In this document: piece after piece, positions 43,164 through 51,513 of the stretch
Layout of the letters: every line of letters begins with the position of its first letter
Position numbering within the stretch: position 1 is the first letter of the stretch
Source: an uncultured Clostridia bacterium
GTDB lineage: Bacteria > Bacillota > Clostridia > Oscillospirales > Acutalibacteraceae
Reading direction: 5' to 3'
DNA: 64,000 bases
NCBI GenBank assembly: GCA_937884975.1
Contig: CAKZZS010000050.1
Location: 1 to 64,000, forward strand
The notes under the pieces: model-generated
What the model was told of the DNA's origin: nothing
The model's database searches: none
Seen by the model: the letters and a program-made list of their open reading frames with translations, nothing else
Program-made: the position numbers and the translations under genes

Positions 43164-43190
43164 TTGAATTTTTTAACTGTTTGGTATAAT
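43164..43190 (+). promoter_or_regulatory. Extended -10 promoter of the lipoprotein gene
   Basis: TGGTATAAT (43182-43190) is an extended -10 element. A -35-like TTGAAT lies at 43164-43169 with a short 15-bp spacer. Confidence 0.5.
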
Positions 43191-43224
43191 ATATCATTGT
43201 ATTAAAACAAAGGAGTACAGAAAT

Positions 43225-44352
43225 ATGAAAAAAAATTCACTCCGTATTATCGGCATTTTGCTTGTGCTGACAGTAGTTATCACGGCTTTCTCTTCGTGCA
43301 CAAACCCCTTTAAGGCAGAGGTTAAAATCCCCGATGAGGTTACGCTTAAAACTGACCTTCACGACCCGTCTTACACCTTTACCTACGGCGAGCTTAAAAC
43401 GGTGCTTCCGCTTGAAAAATTAGCGCCTCTTTTTGAAAACTATGAGGAAAAGAATCCCGACACCGAAATCACGCTTTCATATAACGAAATTGTAACGCGC
43501 TTCAGCGCAGACGTTATGAAGGACGACGGCAAGGCGCTTGAGGGTATATGGTCGCTCGCAACGGATGAGGAAATGAAGGCGACAACAGCTAATAAAAACG
43601 AGGTAATCGACTACTTTAATAAAATAGTCAACTCCCTTAAAACCGACAAGCCTGCCAAGACCGAATACGGCGAGGATTTCTGGACCGACGACTCAACCGA
43701 CTCCGTCACCTTTACAAGAAACGGCAAGGAAATTGACAAGAGCACCGACGAATACAAGGCGCTTCGTTCGGCTGCAGTTGTTTACAAAAAATATGTTGTC
43801 GACGGCGCTTACAATTTCCTTTTAGGTCACATTAAAGACGAAAACGGCGAAACCAAAAACCTTGCCGAGGGCAATGACAGTCTTGACGATATTCTCTATC
43901 TTTGGGGTGAAAAGGATGTTAGCAGGCTGACGTATGATGACGTTGAATCGGCTATATCCTCCGTTAAAAAAGAAACCACAACCGTTGAAGAAAAGGAATA
44001 TGTAACCTCTCTTACAAGAACCGTTGTAATCACGCTCAAGCCTGATGAAAACGCAGTCAAAAAGGCGTTCAGCATTCACGATAAAAAGCCTGTTCTTGAA
44101 GAAATGAAAAAGGCTTCGGACTATTTCACGGTTGAGGATTACGAAATAACTCCCGGCGTATGCGTAATAACCGCAGTTTTTGACGCCGCAACGGATGAAA
44201 TCACAACTCTGACTTATCAGAATAATATGACAGTCAATACTGAAATCACGGGCACAAACAATTTCGCTTCCGTCGGAACGGTAGGGCTTAGCTTCAACTG
44301 CACTGACCAGATGTACTATCACTTCGGCTGGCACACAAGCGAAGGCGAATAA
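43225..44352 (+). CDS. Lipoprotein of unknown function
   Basis: A 375-residue exported protein with a lipoprotein signal peptide ending FSSC (Cys25). The mature domain has no catalytic motif I recognise. Its first section (about 30-170) is mixed alpha/beta, and its last 80 residues are beta-rich (YEITPGVCVITAVFDAATDEITTLTYQNNMT, quoted in parts as YEITPGVCV and TLTYQNNMT). It has its own promoter, RBS AAAGGAG and terminator and stands alone between an M28-like gene and the convergent aromatic operon. Confidence 0.75.
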   Translation: MKKNSLRIIGILLVLTVVITAFSSCTNPFKAEVKIPDEVTLKTDLHDPSYTFTYGELKTVLPLEKLAPLFENYEEKNPDTEITLSYNEIVTRFSADVMKDDGKALEGIWSLATDEEMKATTANKNEVIDYFNKIVNSLKTDKPAKTEYGEDFWTDDSTDSVTFTRNGKEIDKSTDEYKALRSAAVVYKKYVVDGAYNFLLGHIKDENGETKNLAEGNDSLDDILYLWGEKDVSRLTYDDVESAISSVKKETTTVEEKEYVTSLTRTVVITLKPDENAVKKAFSIHDKKPVLEEMKKASDYFTVEDYEITPGVCVITAVFDAATDEITTLTYQNNMTVNTEITGTNNFASVGTVGLSFNCTDQMYYHFGWHTSEGE

Positions 44353-44369
44353 AAATTTATATATAAATT

Positions 44370-44399
44370 AACGGCTCACCGCTAAGGCGAGCCGTTTTC
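44370..44399 (+). terminator. Intrinsic terminator of the lipoprotein gene
   Basis: AACGGCTC pairs with GAGCCGTT, with two extra inner pairs after one mismatch, then TTTT. It lies between convergent genes. Confidence 0.8.
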
Positions 44400-44402
44400 T
44401 TA

Positions 44403-44828
44403 TTATTTTAAAAACCATTCAAGCGCTTTTTTATAGCCCTCAAAGCCGAGTCCGGTATAATGCTCACTGCAGGCAAGTCCTGCGTATGAAATCTGTCTGA
44501 AAGCCTCGCGTTTTGAAACATCCGACAGATGAACCTCAACCGCAGGAATTCCGACCGCCTTCAATGCGTCAAGAATTGCAACGCTTGTGTGAGTGTAAGC
44601 CGCCGGATTTATGACTATTCCGTCATATTTTCCGTAAGCAAGCTGAATTTTATCAACTATTTCGCCCTCGTGATTTGACTGAAAAATATCGGTTTCAATT
44701 CCGAGAGACGCGGCAGCTTGACCGATATAATCGCACAGTGCCTTATAATCCTGTCTGCCGTATATATCAGGCTCACGAATGCCGAGCATATTAAGATTCG
44801 GCCCGTTTATTACAAGTATTTTTTTCAT
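44403..44828 (-). CDS. aroQ: Type II 3-dehydroquinate dehydratase
   Basis: A 141-residue dodecameric-type enzyme converting 3-dehydroquinate to 3-dehydroshikimate in the shikimate pathway. Signature segments are NGPNLNMLGIREPDIYG (about 7-23, with the catalytic Tyr), QSNHEGEIVDKI, NPAAYTHTSVAI with the catalytic His near 80, and EVHLSDVSKREAFR. The ATG at 44828 follows GGAGGC and lies right after the pheA stop. A longer frame would overlap pheA by about 50 bases and is rejected. It is last gene of the aromatic operon. Confidence 0.95.
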   Translation of the reverse strand: MKKILVINGPNLNMLGIREPDIYGRQDYKALCDYIGQAAASLGIETDIFQSNHEGEIVDKIQLAYGKYDGIVINPAAYTHTSVAILDALKAVGIPAVEVHLSDVSKREAFRQISYAGLACSEHYTGLGFEGYKKALEWFLK

Positions 44829-44829
44829 T

Positions 44830-45969
44830 TTAAGCCTCCGAATAGCTGCCCAGATAAATAAACTTGTCGCAATCGTTTTCAAGCTGTGAAATAACGGTTC
44901 TCAATTGCGGAGAGTAGACCGAAACGTCAATATCGAAATAGAACATAAACTCAAAATCACTGCCCTCTATTGGACGGCTTTCAAGCTTTGTAAGATTAAG
45001 TCCGAGCGCGGCGAAACGTGCAATTGCATTATAAAGCGAGCCGGGCTTGTGCGGAAGAACAAGTACAATACTTGTTTTATTTGCGCCTGCGTATATTTCA
45101 ATATCCTTTGAAATGCAGATAAACCGAGTGTAATTGTTATCGGTATTCTGTATTCCCGATTTAATTTCCTCAAGCGAGTAAACCTCAACGCACTCCCTCG
45201 AGCCAATTGCGGCTACATCGGTTCTTCCGCTGTCCTTAACTCTTTTAGCGGCGGCGGCTGTATTTTCGCAAACCGTAATCTTAACGCCGTTGAGTGACGA
45301 AAGAAAATCCGAACATTGCTCAATTGCCTGCCGGTGCGAGAAAATCTCCTTAATATCACTTAACTGCGTTCCGCTGTTGACAAGAAGGCTGTGATTTACC
45401 CAAAGCTTCAGCGAACGGGTGATATAGAATTTATACTTGTTCATCAAATCATAGACCTCGTTTACCGAGCCTGCGTTACTGTTTTCAATAGGCAGTATTC
45501 CGTACTTGCAAAGTCCGCTGTTGACTGCTGAAAAGACGTTTTCAAAGCTTTTGAAATACATAACTGTCGGATATGTGAAAAGCTTTTCGCAGGCGAGCGA
45601 GGAATACGCGCCCTCAACGCCCTGACAGGCAACGGTTGCCCTTTCGGGAGGCTGCTTGGGCGAATTCTCAATAGCCTTTTCTATCTTTTCGGCAACCTTT
45701 GACTTATCGGAAAGAAGCTTTTTTTGATACGAACGGCTAAGGTCAAACAGAGTAATATACATCGAGCGCAGATAACCCTCAAATTCGGGCGAGACGCCTT
45801 GAGTCACACGGTTAAGAATATCTCTTTCCCTGCCCCTATCATAAACAGGAAGCTGATTTTCCTTTTTATAGGTTGCAATTTCACCTGCAATTTTCATTCT
45901 TTTTTCAAAAAGTGAAACCAGCTGTTCATCGACAGCGTTTATCTCGTTTCTCAGTTCATCAATATTCAT
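44830..45969 (-). CDS. pheA: Bifunctional chorismate mutase/prephenate dehydratase
   Basis: A 379-residue fusion enzyme of phenylalanine synthesis. Residues 1-85 form an AroQ-type chorismate mutase (INAVDEQLVSLFEKRMKIAGEIATYK). About 110-285 form the prephenate dehydratase domain, with GVEGAYSSLACEKLF and the catalytic Thr segment DNNYTRFICIS near 275. About 295-375 form an ACT domain with LPHKPGSLYNAIARFAALGLNLTKLESRP, the usual Phe feedback site with ESRP motif. Thus the enzyme is probably inhibited by Phe, in addition to operon attenuation. It overlaps the aroC stop by ATGA. Confidence 0.95.
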   Translation of the reverse strand: MNIDELRNEINAVDEQLVSLFEKRMKIAGEIATYKKENQLPVYDRGRERDILNRVTQGVSPEFEGYLRSMYITLFDLSRSYQKKLLSDKSKVAEKIEKAIENSPKQPPERATVACQGVEGAYSSLACEKLFTYPTVMYFKSFENVFSAVNSGLCKYGILPIENSNAGSVNEVYDLMNKYKFYITRSLKLWVNHSLLVNSGTQLSDIKEIFSHRQAIEQCSDFLSSLNGVKITVCENTAAAAKRVKDSGRTDVAAIGSRECVEVYSLEEIKSGIQNTDNNYTRFICISKDIEIYAGANKTSIVLVLPHKPGSLYNAIARFAALGLNLTKLESRPIEGSDFEFMFYFDIDVSVYSPQLRTVISQLENDCDKFIYLGSYSEA

Positions 45970-47054
45970 ATCTTTTCCTCGCTTTCTAAAATATCAAGTA
46001 TACAAAACGCAGTCACAGCTTCAATAACCGGTACGGCTCTGGGAACTATACACGGGTCGTGTCTGCCCTTTATTTCAAGCGTTTGAACCTGCTTTGTTTT
46101 AAGATTAACCGACTGCTGCGGCTTTGAAATTGACGGAGTAGGTTTAAACGCAACCCTGAAAACAAGCGGCATACCGCTTGAAATACCGCCTAAAATTCCG
46201 CCGTGATTATTGGTAACGGTTTTTATCTCACCGTCCCGAACGGTAAATTCATCGTTATTCTCACTGCCGAAAATTTTACTTCCCTCAAAGCCCGAGCCGA
46301 ATTCAATTCCCTTTACTGCAGGGACCGCAAACACTGCCCTGCTGATAAGGTTTTCAAGCCCGTCGAACATCGGCGAACCGATACCTGCAGGAAGTCCTAC
46401 GGCGGCGCATTCAACTACTCCGCCTACTGAGTCGCCCTGTTCCTTTGCCGAAAGAACGGTCTGAATCATTCTCCTGCCTCTCTCGTCATCAATAACGGGG
46501 AAATCCTTTTCCTTTATTTTTTCAAGCTCATCTGCGGTAACATTTACGCTGTCAAAGGGTAAATCGCTTTCGTTTTTAATGCTCAAAATATGAGCGCCGA
46601 AGCAAATTCCCTTTGTAAGAAGAATTGACGAAGCAATTGCGCCTGCAATAACTATCGGAGCGGTCATCCTGCCCGAAAAAGCTCCGCCGCCTCTGACGTC
46701 GTTTTTTCCGTTTTCCTTAATATATGCGGTGTAATCGGCGTGACCGGGTCGTGGAAGAAATCTTATATTATCGTAGTCGTTTGACCTTGTGTTAGTATTT
46801 TTAATAACAACCTTCAGCGGTTCTCCCGTGGTAATATCTCCGTTAAGTCCCGTTTCAAAAATCGGCTCGTCCGCTTCCTTCCTCGGGGTCGAATATGCGT
46901 TTTTACCGGGAGCGCGGCGCGAAAGGTATTTTTTTACATAGTCAAAATCAATTTTAATCCCCTTCGGCAAGCCCTCAATAATCACACCGATTTCCTCGGA
47001 ATGTGACTGGCCGAAAACCGTCATTTTAACTTTTTGACCGTAGGTCATAGACAC
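45966..47054 (-). CDS. aroC: Chorismate synthase
   Basis: A 362-residue flavin-dependent enzyme that converts EPSP to chorismate, the branch point of aromatic synthesis. Family segments include FGQSHSEEIGVIIEGLPKG (about 14-32), RRAPGKNAYSTPRKEAD, GHADYTAYIK, the RGGGAFSGRMTAPIVIAG signature near 122 and KTVTNNHGGILGGISSGMP near 285. The start is taken as GTG at 47054, nine bases after GGAGG; an ATG two codons later is possible. The gene overlaps aroA by 10 bp. Confidence 0.94.
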   Translation of the reverse strand: MSMTYGQKVKMTVFGQSHSEEIGVIIEGLPKGIKIDFDYVKKYLSRRAPGKNAYSTPRKEADEPIFETGLNGDITTGEPLKVVIKNTNTRSNDYDNIRFLPRPGHADYTAYIKENGKNDVRGGGAFSGRMTAPIVIAGAIASSILLTKGICFGAHILSIKNESDLPFDSVNVTADELEKIKEKDFPVIDDERGRRMIQTVLSAKEQGDSVGGVVECAAVGLPAGIGSPMFDGLENLISRAVFAVPAVKGIEFGSGFEGSKIFGSENNDEFTVRDGEIKTVTNNHGGILGGISSGMPLVFRVAFKPTPSISKPQQSVNLKTKQVQTLEIKGRHDPCIVPRAVPVIEAVTAFCILDILESEEKI

Positions 47055-48277
47055 TGCGCTTCACCTCCAACCGAATTAAAATCTTCAAAAAACGTCGGAT
47101 ATGACTTTGCAACCGCAAAGGCATTTTTTATTTTTACCTCTTTTTTACATTTAAGAGAAGCGACCGCAGCCGACATCACAATTCTATGGTCATTAAACGA
47201 GTCGACCTCGCCGCCGTCAAGCTCCGTTTTTCCCTCGATAATAAAGCCGTCGTCCGTCTTTTTAATATCTGCGCCGAGACGGGAAAGCATCTGATAAGTG
47301 GATTCGAGCCTGTCGCTTTCTTTATATTTAAGTCTTTTTGCATTTTTGATAACCGTTTTTCCCTTTGCGGTCGACATCAAAACCGCAAGAAGCGGAACAA
47401 GGTCGGGAATATTCTTCGCGTCAATATTTCCGCCGTGAAGCGAATCGGTCGAAACGTGCAAAAATCCGCCCTTATTTTCAATTTCCGCTCCGAGCGAGGA
47501 CAGAATTTCAATAAACGCCCTGTCGCCCTGGGTTGAGTTTATATCAAGGCCCGAAACCTTAACGCCCATAGCCAGAAAATACGTCGCATTTGACCAGTCG
47601 CCCTCAACGGTATAATCGCACGGCTTATAGCTTTGATTTCCCTTTACAAAATACGAATTTATTCCCTCGGTTATTTCAATTCCGAAACGCCTTAAAACCT
47701 CGACCGTCATATCAATATACGGCTTTGACTCAACGGGTGGGATAAGCTTGATTTCGCTGTCTTCTTCAAGAAGCGGCAAGGCAAACAGCAAGCCCGAAAC
47801 AAACTGCGAGCTAATGTCTCCCTGCAAAACAAATTCACCGCCCGAAAGTCTGCCGTTTATTTCAAGCGGAAACGAGGGCGAAAACGTAATACCGTGTCGC
47901 TCCATTTCCTCTTTTAAGGGTGAGAGCGGTCTTTCGGGAAGCTTTCCCGAGGCGATAAACACGCTTTTGCTTTTTTTCGCCGCCGCAACGGGTAATAGAA
48001 AACGAAGCGTTGAGCCGCTTTCGTTACAGAAAAGCTCGCCGTCAGTTGCCTTTTTAATAGGAGTGACTCTTGTCACCTCTCCCTCACGCGTAATCGAAGC
48101 GCCAAGCGCCGTAAGACATTCAATTGTAGCCTCAATATCCTTTGAAGAATAATTAAGCCGAATAAAGCTGTCAGACTCCGCCAAAGCAGCGCAAATCAAA
48201 GCCCTGTGAGCATAGGACTTTGAGGCTATTGCACCGATATGCCCCGAAACGGGAGCAGGCGTTAAACTGACATCCAT
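47045..48277 (-). CDS. aroA: 5-enolpyruvylshikimate-3-phosphate synthase
   Basis: A 410-residue enzyme that transfers enolpyruvyl from PEP to shikimate-3-phosphate. Recognisable segments are SKSYAHRALICAAL (about 19-32), NESGSTLRFLLPVAAA near 86 and the C-terminal FNDHRIVMSAAVASL. The typical LPGSKSxSxR loop of class I reads HIGAIASKSYAHR here, closer to divergent clostridial enzymes, so glyphosate sensitivity should not be guessed. It lies 2 bp from aroB and overlaps aroC. Confidence 0.93.
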   Translation of the reverse strand: MDVSLTPAPVSGHIGAIASKSYAHRALICAALAESDSFIRLNYSSKDIEATIECLTALGASITREGEVTRVTPIKKATDGELFCNESGSTLRFLLPVAAAKKSKSVFIASGKLPERPLSPLKEEMERHGITFSPSFPLEINGRLSGGEFVLQGDISSQFVSGLLFALPLLEEDSEIKLIPPVESKPYIDMTVEVLRRFGIEITEGINSYFVKGNQSYKPCDYTVEGDWSNATYFLAMGVKVSGLDINSTQGDRAFIEILSSLGAEIENKGGFLHVSTDSLHGGNIDAKNIPDLVPLLAVLMSTAKGKTVIKNAKRLKYKESDRLESTYQMLSRLGADIKKTDDGFIIEGKTELDGGEVDSFNDHRIVMSAAVASLKCKKEVKIKNAFAVAKSYPTFFEDFNSVGGEAQCL

Positions 48278-48279
48278 TT

Positions 48280-49347
48280 TTATTTCTCCAGTCCGTCGCT
48301 TATGAACGAAATGAGTTCAAGCGAACCGATTTTTTCAATTTTACACTTTCCGATTTTTTCGGGAACAATAAATGCAACGTTTCCCATTGACATTTTCTTA
48401 TCCGTCAGGGCGGCTGCCGAAAGCTTTTCGGCGGAATACGGACATTCAAACGGAAGATTATTATTTTTCAGCGCGGTGATAATTTCATCCGTCAGGTCGC
48501 TGTCGCTGAATCCGTTTTTATATGAAGCCCTTGCCGCAACGACCATTCCCATTGCGACTGCGCTGCCGTGGGAAACGGTGAAATCGCTGCATTTTTCAAT
48601 TGCGTGACCGACTGTGTGACCGAAATTAAGTAATTTTCTCACGCCGTTTTCACGTTCATCCTCATTTACAATCTCTCTTTTAATTTCAACACAGCGGGCG
48701 ACTATGCTTTCAATTAGGTCTGCATCATTTCTGACGTTTCCGCCCTTAACCTTACAAAACAATTCGCTGTCTGCAATAACGCCGTATTTTATGACCTCCG
48801 CCATACCGTCCGCAAAGGTCTTATCGTCAAGAGTGTCAAGAGTGTCAAGGTCACAGTAAACCGCCTCAGGCTGCCAGAAAGCGCCTGCAAGATTTTTTCC
48901 TTTTTCAAGATTTACCGCAGTTTTTCCGCCGACCGACGAATCAACAGCGGCAAGAAGAGTTGTAGGAAGCTGGATAAAGCGTATTCCCCTCTGGTAAACA
49001 GCCGCCGCAAAGCCCGTAAGGTCGCCGACAACTCCGCCGCCGAGAGAAAGAAGGATATCGTTTCTTGTCATTCTTTTTTCAGCCATAAACTCAAGCAAGG
49101 CGAAAAGCGTGTCCTTATTTTTGCTCTGTTCCCCCTCGGGAAAGACAAATTTTTCAGTCTGAAATCCGACGTCGGAAAGTCTGTCAATAACCTTTTTCGA
49201 ATAAAGCGTATCCACTTTCGAATCGGTTACAAGAGTTATTTTACAGCCCGAATAATCACCCGACAGTCTTTCACCAAGCGTGTCGAGCAAGCCTCTTGCA
49301 ATTATTACGTCATATTTTTTTGAAGCGTTAACGGTAATTGTGCGCAT
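48280..49347 (-). CDS. aroB: 3-dehydroquinate synthase
   Basis: A 355-residue NAD- and metal-dependent enzyme that cyclises DAHP to 3-dehydroquinate. The NAD/active-site signature is GGGVVGDLTGFAAAVYQRG (about 103-121), followed by FIQLPTTLLAAVDSSVGGKTAVN. Metal ligands are in AEVIKYG and in the two His-containing segments LLNFGHTVGHAIE and SHGSAVAMG. The start codon directly abuts the tyrA stop. Confidence 0.95.
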   Translation of the reverse strand: MRTITVNASKKYDVIIARGLLDTLGERLSGDYSGCKITLVTDSKVDTLYSKKVIDRLSDVGFQTEKFVFPEGEQSKNKDTLFALLEFMAEKRMTRNDILLSLGGGVVGDLTGFAAAVYQRGIRFIQLPTTLLAAVDSSVGGKTAVNLEKGKNLAGAFWQPEAVYCDLDTLDTLDDKTFADGMAEVIKYGVIADSELFCKVKGGNVRNDADLIESIVARCVEIKREIVNEDERENGVRKLLNFGHTVGHAIEKCSDFTVSHGSAVAMGMVVAARASYKNGFSDSDLTDEIITALKNNNLPFECPYSAEKLSAAALTDKKMSMGNVAFIVPEKIGKCKIEKIGSLELISFISDGLEK

Positions 49348-50178
49348 TTATCTGTCCTCCCGTTTACTCTGCTTGCCCTCAAGCAAAAGGCTATTGAGCG
49401 CGTCACGGTCATTATTTTTGAGCGCCTCGCTGTATTTCTTCAGGTTTTCTGCGAGCGTATCAATTTCTTCTGCAAGGTAATCGCTGTTTTCAAGGAACAG
49501 CTCGGTCCACATTTCGTTATTCAAATCCGCAACTCTTGTCATATCGCGGTAACTGCCGGCGGAAAAGCCCATTCTCTTTCTTGCGGTCGGGCTTTTTACA
49601 TAGGCGTTTGAAACTATATGCGCCAGCTGCGAGGTAAGAGCAATAATTCTGTCGTGCTCGTTGGGAGAAGAAAACTGCAGTCTTGAAAAGCCGAGCGAAA
49701 GGAAAAACTTTTTAAGTGAGTCAAGCTCTTTTATATTCAGCTTTTCAAAGCAGGTTAAAATCATTGAAGCGTTTTTGAACATTGAGCTTCTTGAATACTC
49801 AAAGCCCCAGCTTTGAGTGCCTGCCATAGGGTGACCGCCCAGGAATACAAAGCCGTTTTTTTCGGCAACGGGCAAAAGGCGTTGACAGACGTATCTTTTC
49901 ACGCCGCAGCAGTCTATTACATAAGCGCCCTTTTTAAAGCGAGCCGCGTTGTTCTTTACATATTCAACCGCCTTTTCGGGATAAAGCGAAACAAGGACAA
50001 TATCGCATTCGCTTATGTTATTTTCATTCAATTCCCCGTCGACAGCATCACAGAGCATCGCGGCATAAAACGCCTTTGAAGAAATATCAAAACCGAGCAC
50101 CTTATTATCCGTATTCTCTTTTATCGCTCTTGCAAAGGAGCCGCCGATAAGACCGAGTCCGACAATTCCGACCGTCAT
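49348..50178 (-). CDS. tyrA: Prephenate dehydrogenase
   Basis: A 276-residue NAD(P)-dependent enzyme of tyrosine synthesis that oxidises prephenate to 4-hydroxyphenylpyruvate. The nucleotide motif GIVGLGLIGGSFARAI is at residues 4-19. The catalytic His is in GGHPMAGTQSWGFEYS near 118. The later QLAHIVSNAYVKS helix is typical. It lacks a C-terminal ACT domain, so feedback by Tyr is not obvious at the enzyme level, which fits control through the Tyr codons of the leader peptide. It sits between aroF and aroB. Confidence 0.93.
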   Translation of the reverse strand: MTVGIVGLGLIGGSFARAIKENTDNKVLGFDISSKAFYAAMLCDAVDGELNENNISECDIVLVSLYPEKAVEYVKNNAARFKKGAYVIDCCGVKRYVCQRLLPVAEKNGFVFLGGHPMAGTQSWGFEYSRSSMFKNASMILTCFEKLNIKELDSLKKFFLSLGFSRLQFSSPNEHDRIIALTSQLAHIVSNAYVKSPTARKRMGFSAGSYRDMTRVADLNNEMWTELFLENSDYLAEEIDTLAENLKKYSEALKNNDRDALNSLLLEGKQSKREDR

Positions 50179-50187
50179 TTTATCACC

Positions 50188-51192
50188 TTATTTATTAAGT
50201 ATATCTCTTATTGCGTTGCAGTCATCCACAACCTCTTTAAACTGTTCGGGAGTCAGCGCCTGAGGCCCGTCGCAAAGCGCATGGGCAGGGTCATTATGAA
50301 CCTCAATCATAATTCCGTCCGCGCCTGCCGCTGTTGCGGCAAGAGCAAGCGGTTTAACAAGCCTTGAAAATCCTGCGGCGTGACTCGGGTCAGCGATTAC
50401 GGGAAGGTGCGTCTTTTCCTTCAAAAGCGCAATTGCGGAAATATCCATTGTGTTCCTCGTATAGGTTTCGAAGGTGCGTATACCCCTTTCGCAGAGAATG
50501 ACCTTGTTATTTCCGCCTGCCATAATATATTCGGCGCTCATAAGAAGCTCCTGCATTGTTGCGGCAAGTCCCCTCTTTAAAAGAATGGGCTTATGAGTAT
50601 GTCCAAGCTCCTTGAGAAGTTCAAAATTCTGCATATTTCTTGCGCCGACCTGAATAACGTCAACGTTTTCAAACAAATCGAGGTGTGAAATATCCATTAT
50701 TTCGGTTACTATAGGCATACCCGTCTGCTGCTTTGCCTCTTCAAGAAGCCGCAAACCGTCTGCACGCATACCCTGAAAAGCATAGGGAGAGGTTCTCGGC
50801 TTGAATGCGCCGCCGCGAAGAAGCATAGCGCCTGCCTTTTTCACCTCGGAAGCGATATAGGTAATCTGTTCTTCACTTTCAACCGAGCACGGACCTGCAA
50901 TATACTGGAAATTTCCGCCGCCGATTTTAATGCCGTTTACGTCGACAACCGTATCGTCCGGGTGGAATTTTCTGTTTGCAGCCTTGAAAGGCTCGGAAAT
51001 TCTTGTAACCGAGTCGATAATCGCAAGCGAGGAAAGAAGGTCGGTATCAATATGACTTGTATCGCCTATAAGGCCGAGGACGGTTTCGTATTCGCCCTTA
51101 CTTTCGTTAATATCAACTCCAAAGCTTTTTAACCATTCCTTAAGATTATAAAGCTGCTGTTCGTCGGTACCCTTTTTAATTACTACTACCAT
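50188..51192 (-). CDS. aroF: DAHP synthase (type I-beta, with N-terminal regulatory-like domain)
   Basis: A 334-residue enzyme that condenses PEP and erythrose 4-phosphate to DAHP, the first step of the shikimate pathway. Residues 1-70 form a ferredoxin-like domain as in Thermotoga-type enzymes, where it mediates feedback control. The barrel starts at about 85 with YIAGPCSVESEEQ and shows LLRGGAFKPRTSPYAFQG, KPILLKRGLAATMQE, CERGIRTFETYTRNTMD and PVIADPSHAAG. It is first gene of the operon, and everything downstream depends on the attenuator in its leader. Confidence 0.95.
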   Translation of the reverse strand: MVVVIKKGTDEQQLYNLKEWLKSFGVDINESKGEYETVLGLIGDTSHIDTDLLSSLAIIDSVTRISEPFKAANRKFHPDDTVVDVNGIKIGGGNFQYIAGPCSVESEEQITYIASEVKKAGAMLLRGGAFKPRTSPYAFQGMRADGLRLLEEAKQQTGMPIVTEIMDISHLDLFENVDVIQVGARNMQNFELLKELGHTHKPILLKRGLAATMQELLMSAEYIMAGGNNKVILCERGIRTFETYTRNTMDISAIALLKEKTHLPVIADPSHAAGFSRLVKPLALAATAAGADGIMIEVHNDPAHALCDGPQALTPEQFKEVVDDCNAIRDILNK

Positions 51193-51223
51193 TTTTTACA
51201 CCTCTCACTGTTCGTTTTACTAT

Positions 51224-51255
51224 AAAAAAATCCCCGTAGTGATTTCACTGCGGGG
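51224..51255 (-). terminator. Attenuator terminator of the aromatic operon
   Basis: On the minus strand CCCCGCAGTG pairs with CACTACGGGG (one C-A mismatch, 4-nt loop), followed by ATTTTTTT. It lies between leader peptide and aroF, so it should stop transcription before the operon unless the competing hairpin forms. Confidence 0.9.
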
Positions 51256-51344
51256 TAAAAATAACAAATTCTCTTGTTTTGCAGCAAAACCGACTCTATC
51301 AAATTTTATTGATAAAGTAAAAGTAAAAGTATTCAGCTGCAAAA
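51232..51344 (-). promoter_or_regulatory. Attenuator RNA with alternative hairpins
   Basis: Four segments behave like a classic attenuator (minus strand). Segment 1, TTTTGCAGC (51336-51344), lies just before the Tyr/Phe codons. It can pair with segment 2, GCTGCAAAA (51277-51285). Segment 2 shifted, TTTTGCTGC (51281-51289), can instead pair over 9 bp (two G-U) with segment 3, GCAGTGAAA (51243-51251), which contains the left arm of the terminator; segment 4 is 51232-51241. Ribosome stalling on the Tyr/Phe run would mask segment 1 and favour antitermination. Confidence 0.75.
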
Positions 51345-51358
51345 ACGTTAGTTTTCAT
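51299..51358 (-). CDS. Leader peptide of the aromatic amino acid operon
   Basis: A 19-codon open frame encoding MKTNVFAAEYFYFYFINKI. It begins with ATG seven bases after AAAGGA and about 30 bp after a consensus promoter. Codons 10-15 alternate Tyr-Phe three times; Phe also occurs at codon 6. The peptide precedes an intrinsic terminator in front of aroF-tyrA-aroB-aroA-aroC-pheA-aroQ, whose end products include Phe and Tyr. It matches the logic of enterobacterial pheL, but with both amino acids sensed. No other function is expected. Confidence 0.88.
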   Translation of the reverse strand: MKTNVFAAEYFYFYFINKI

Positions 51359-51387
51359 AAATAAATCCTTTGATTTTTGTTTTACTT

Positions 51388-51416
51388 AATATATCACCGT
51401 TAAAGAATTTTGTCAA
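51388..51416 (-). promoter_or_regulatory. Promoter of the aromatic operon
   Basis: On the minus strand a perfect TTGACA (complement of 51411-51416), 17-bp spacer and TATATT (51388-51393), immediately upstream of the leader peptide. Confidence 0.85.
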
Positions 51417-51466
51417 TACCGTTTTGTAAAAAAAATTTAATAATTTAAAGTGATGAAACCCTGTAG

Positions 51467-51499
51467 TAAAAAAATTCTCCCGATTGCTCGGGAGAATTT
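51467..51499 (-). terminator. Intrinsic terminator of the zinc-ribbon membrane protein gene
   Basis: On the minus strand ATTCTCCCGA pairs with TCGGGAGAAT around a 4-nt loop, followed by seven T residues. Confidence 0.92.
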
Positions 51500-51513
51500 G
51501 AAATACAGTATGA

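Noticed and set aside
51224..51416. T-box riboswitch upstream of aroF
   Set aside because: No T-box sequence or specifier-loop architecture is visible; the short Tyr/Phe-rich frame and alternative hairpins explain the leader better.
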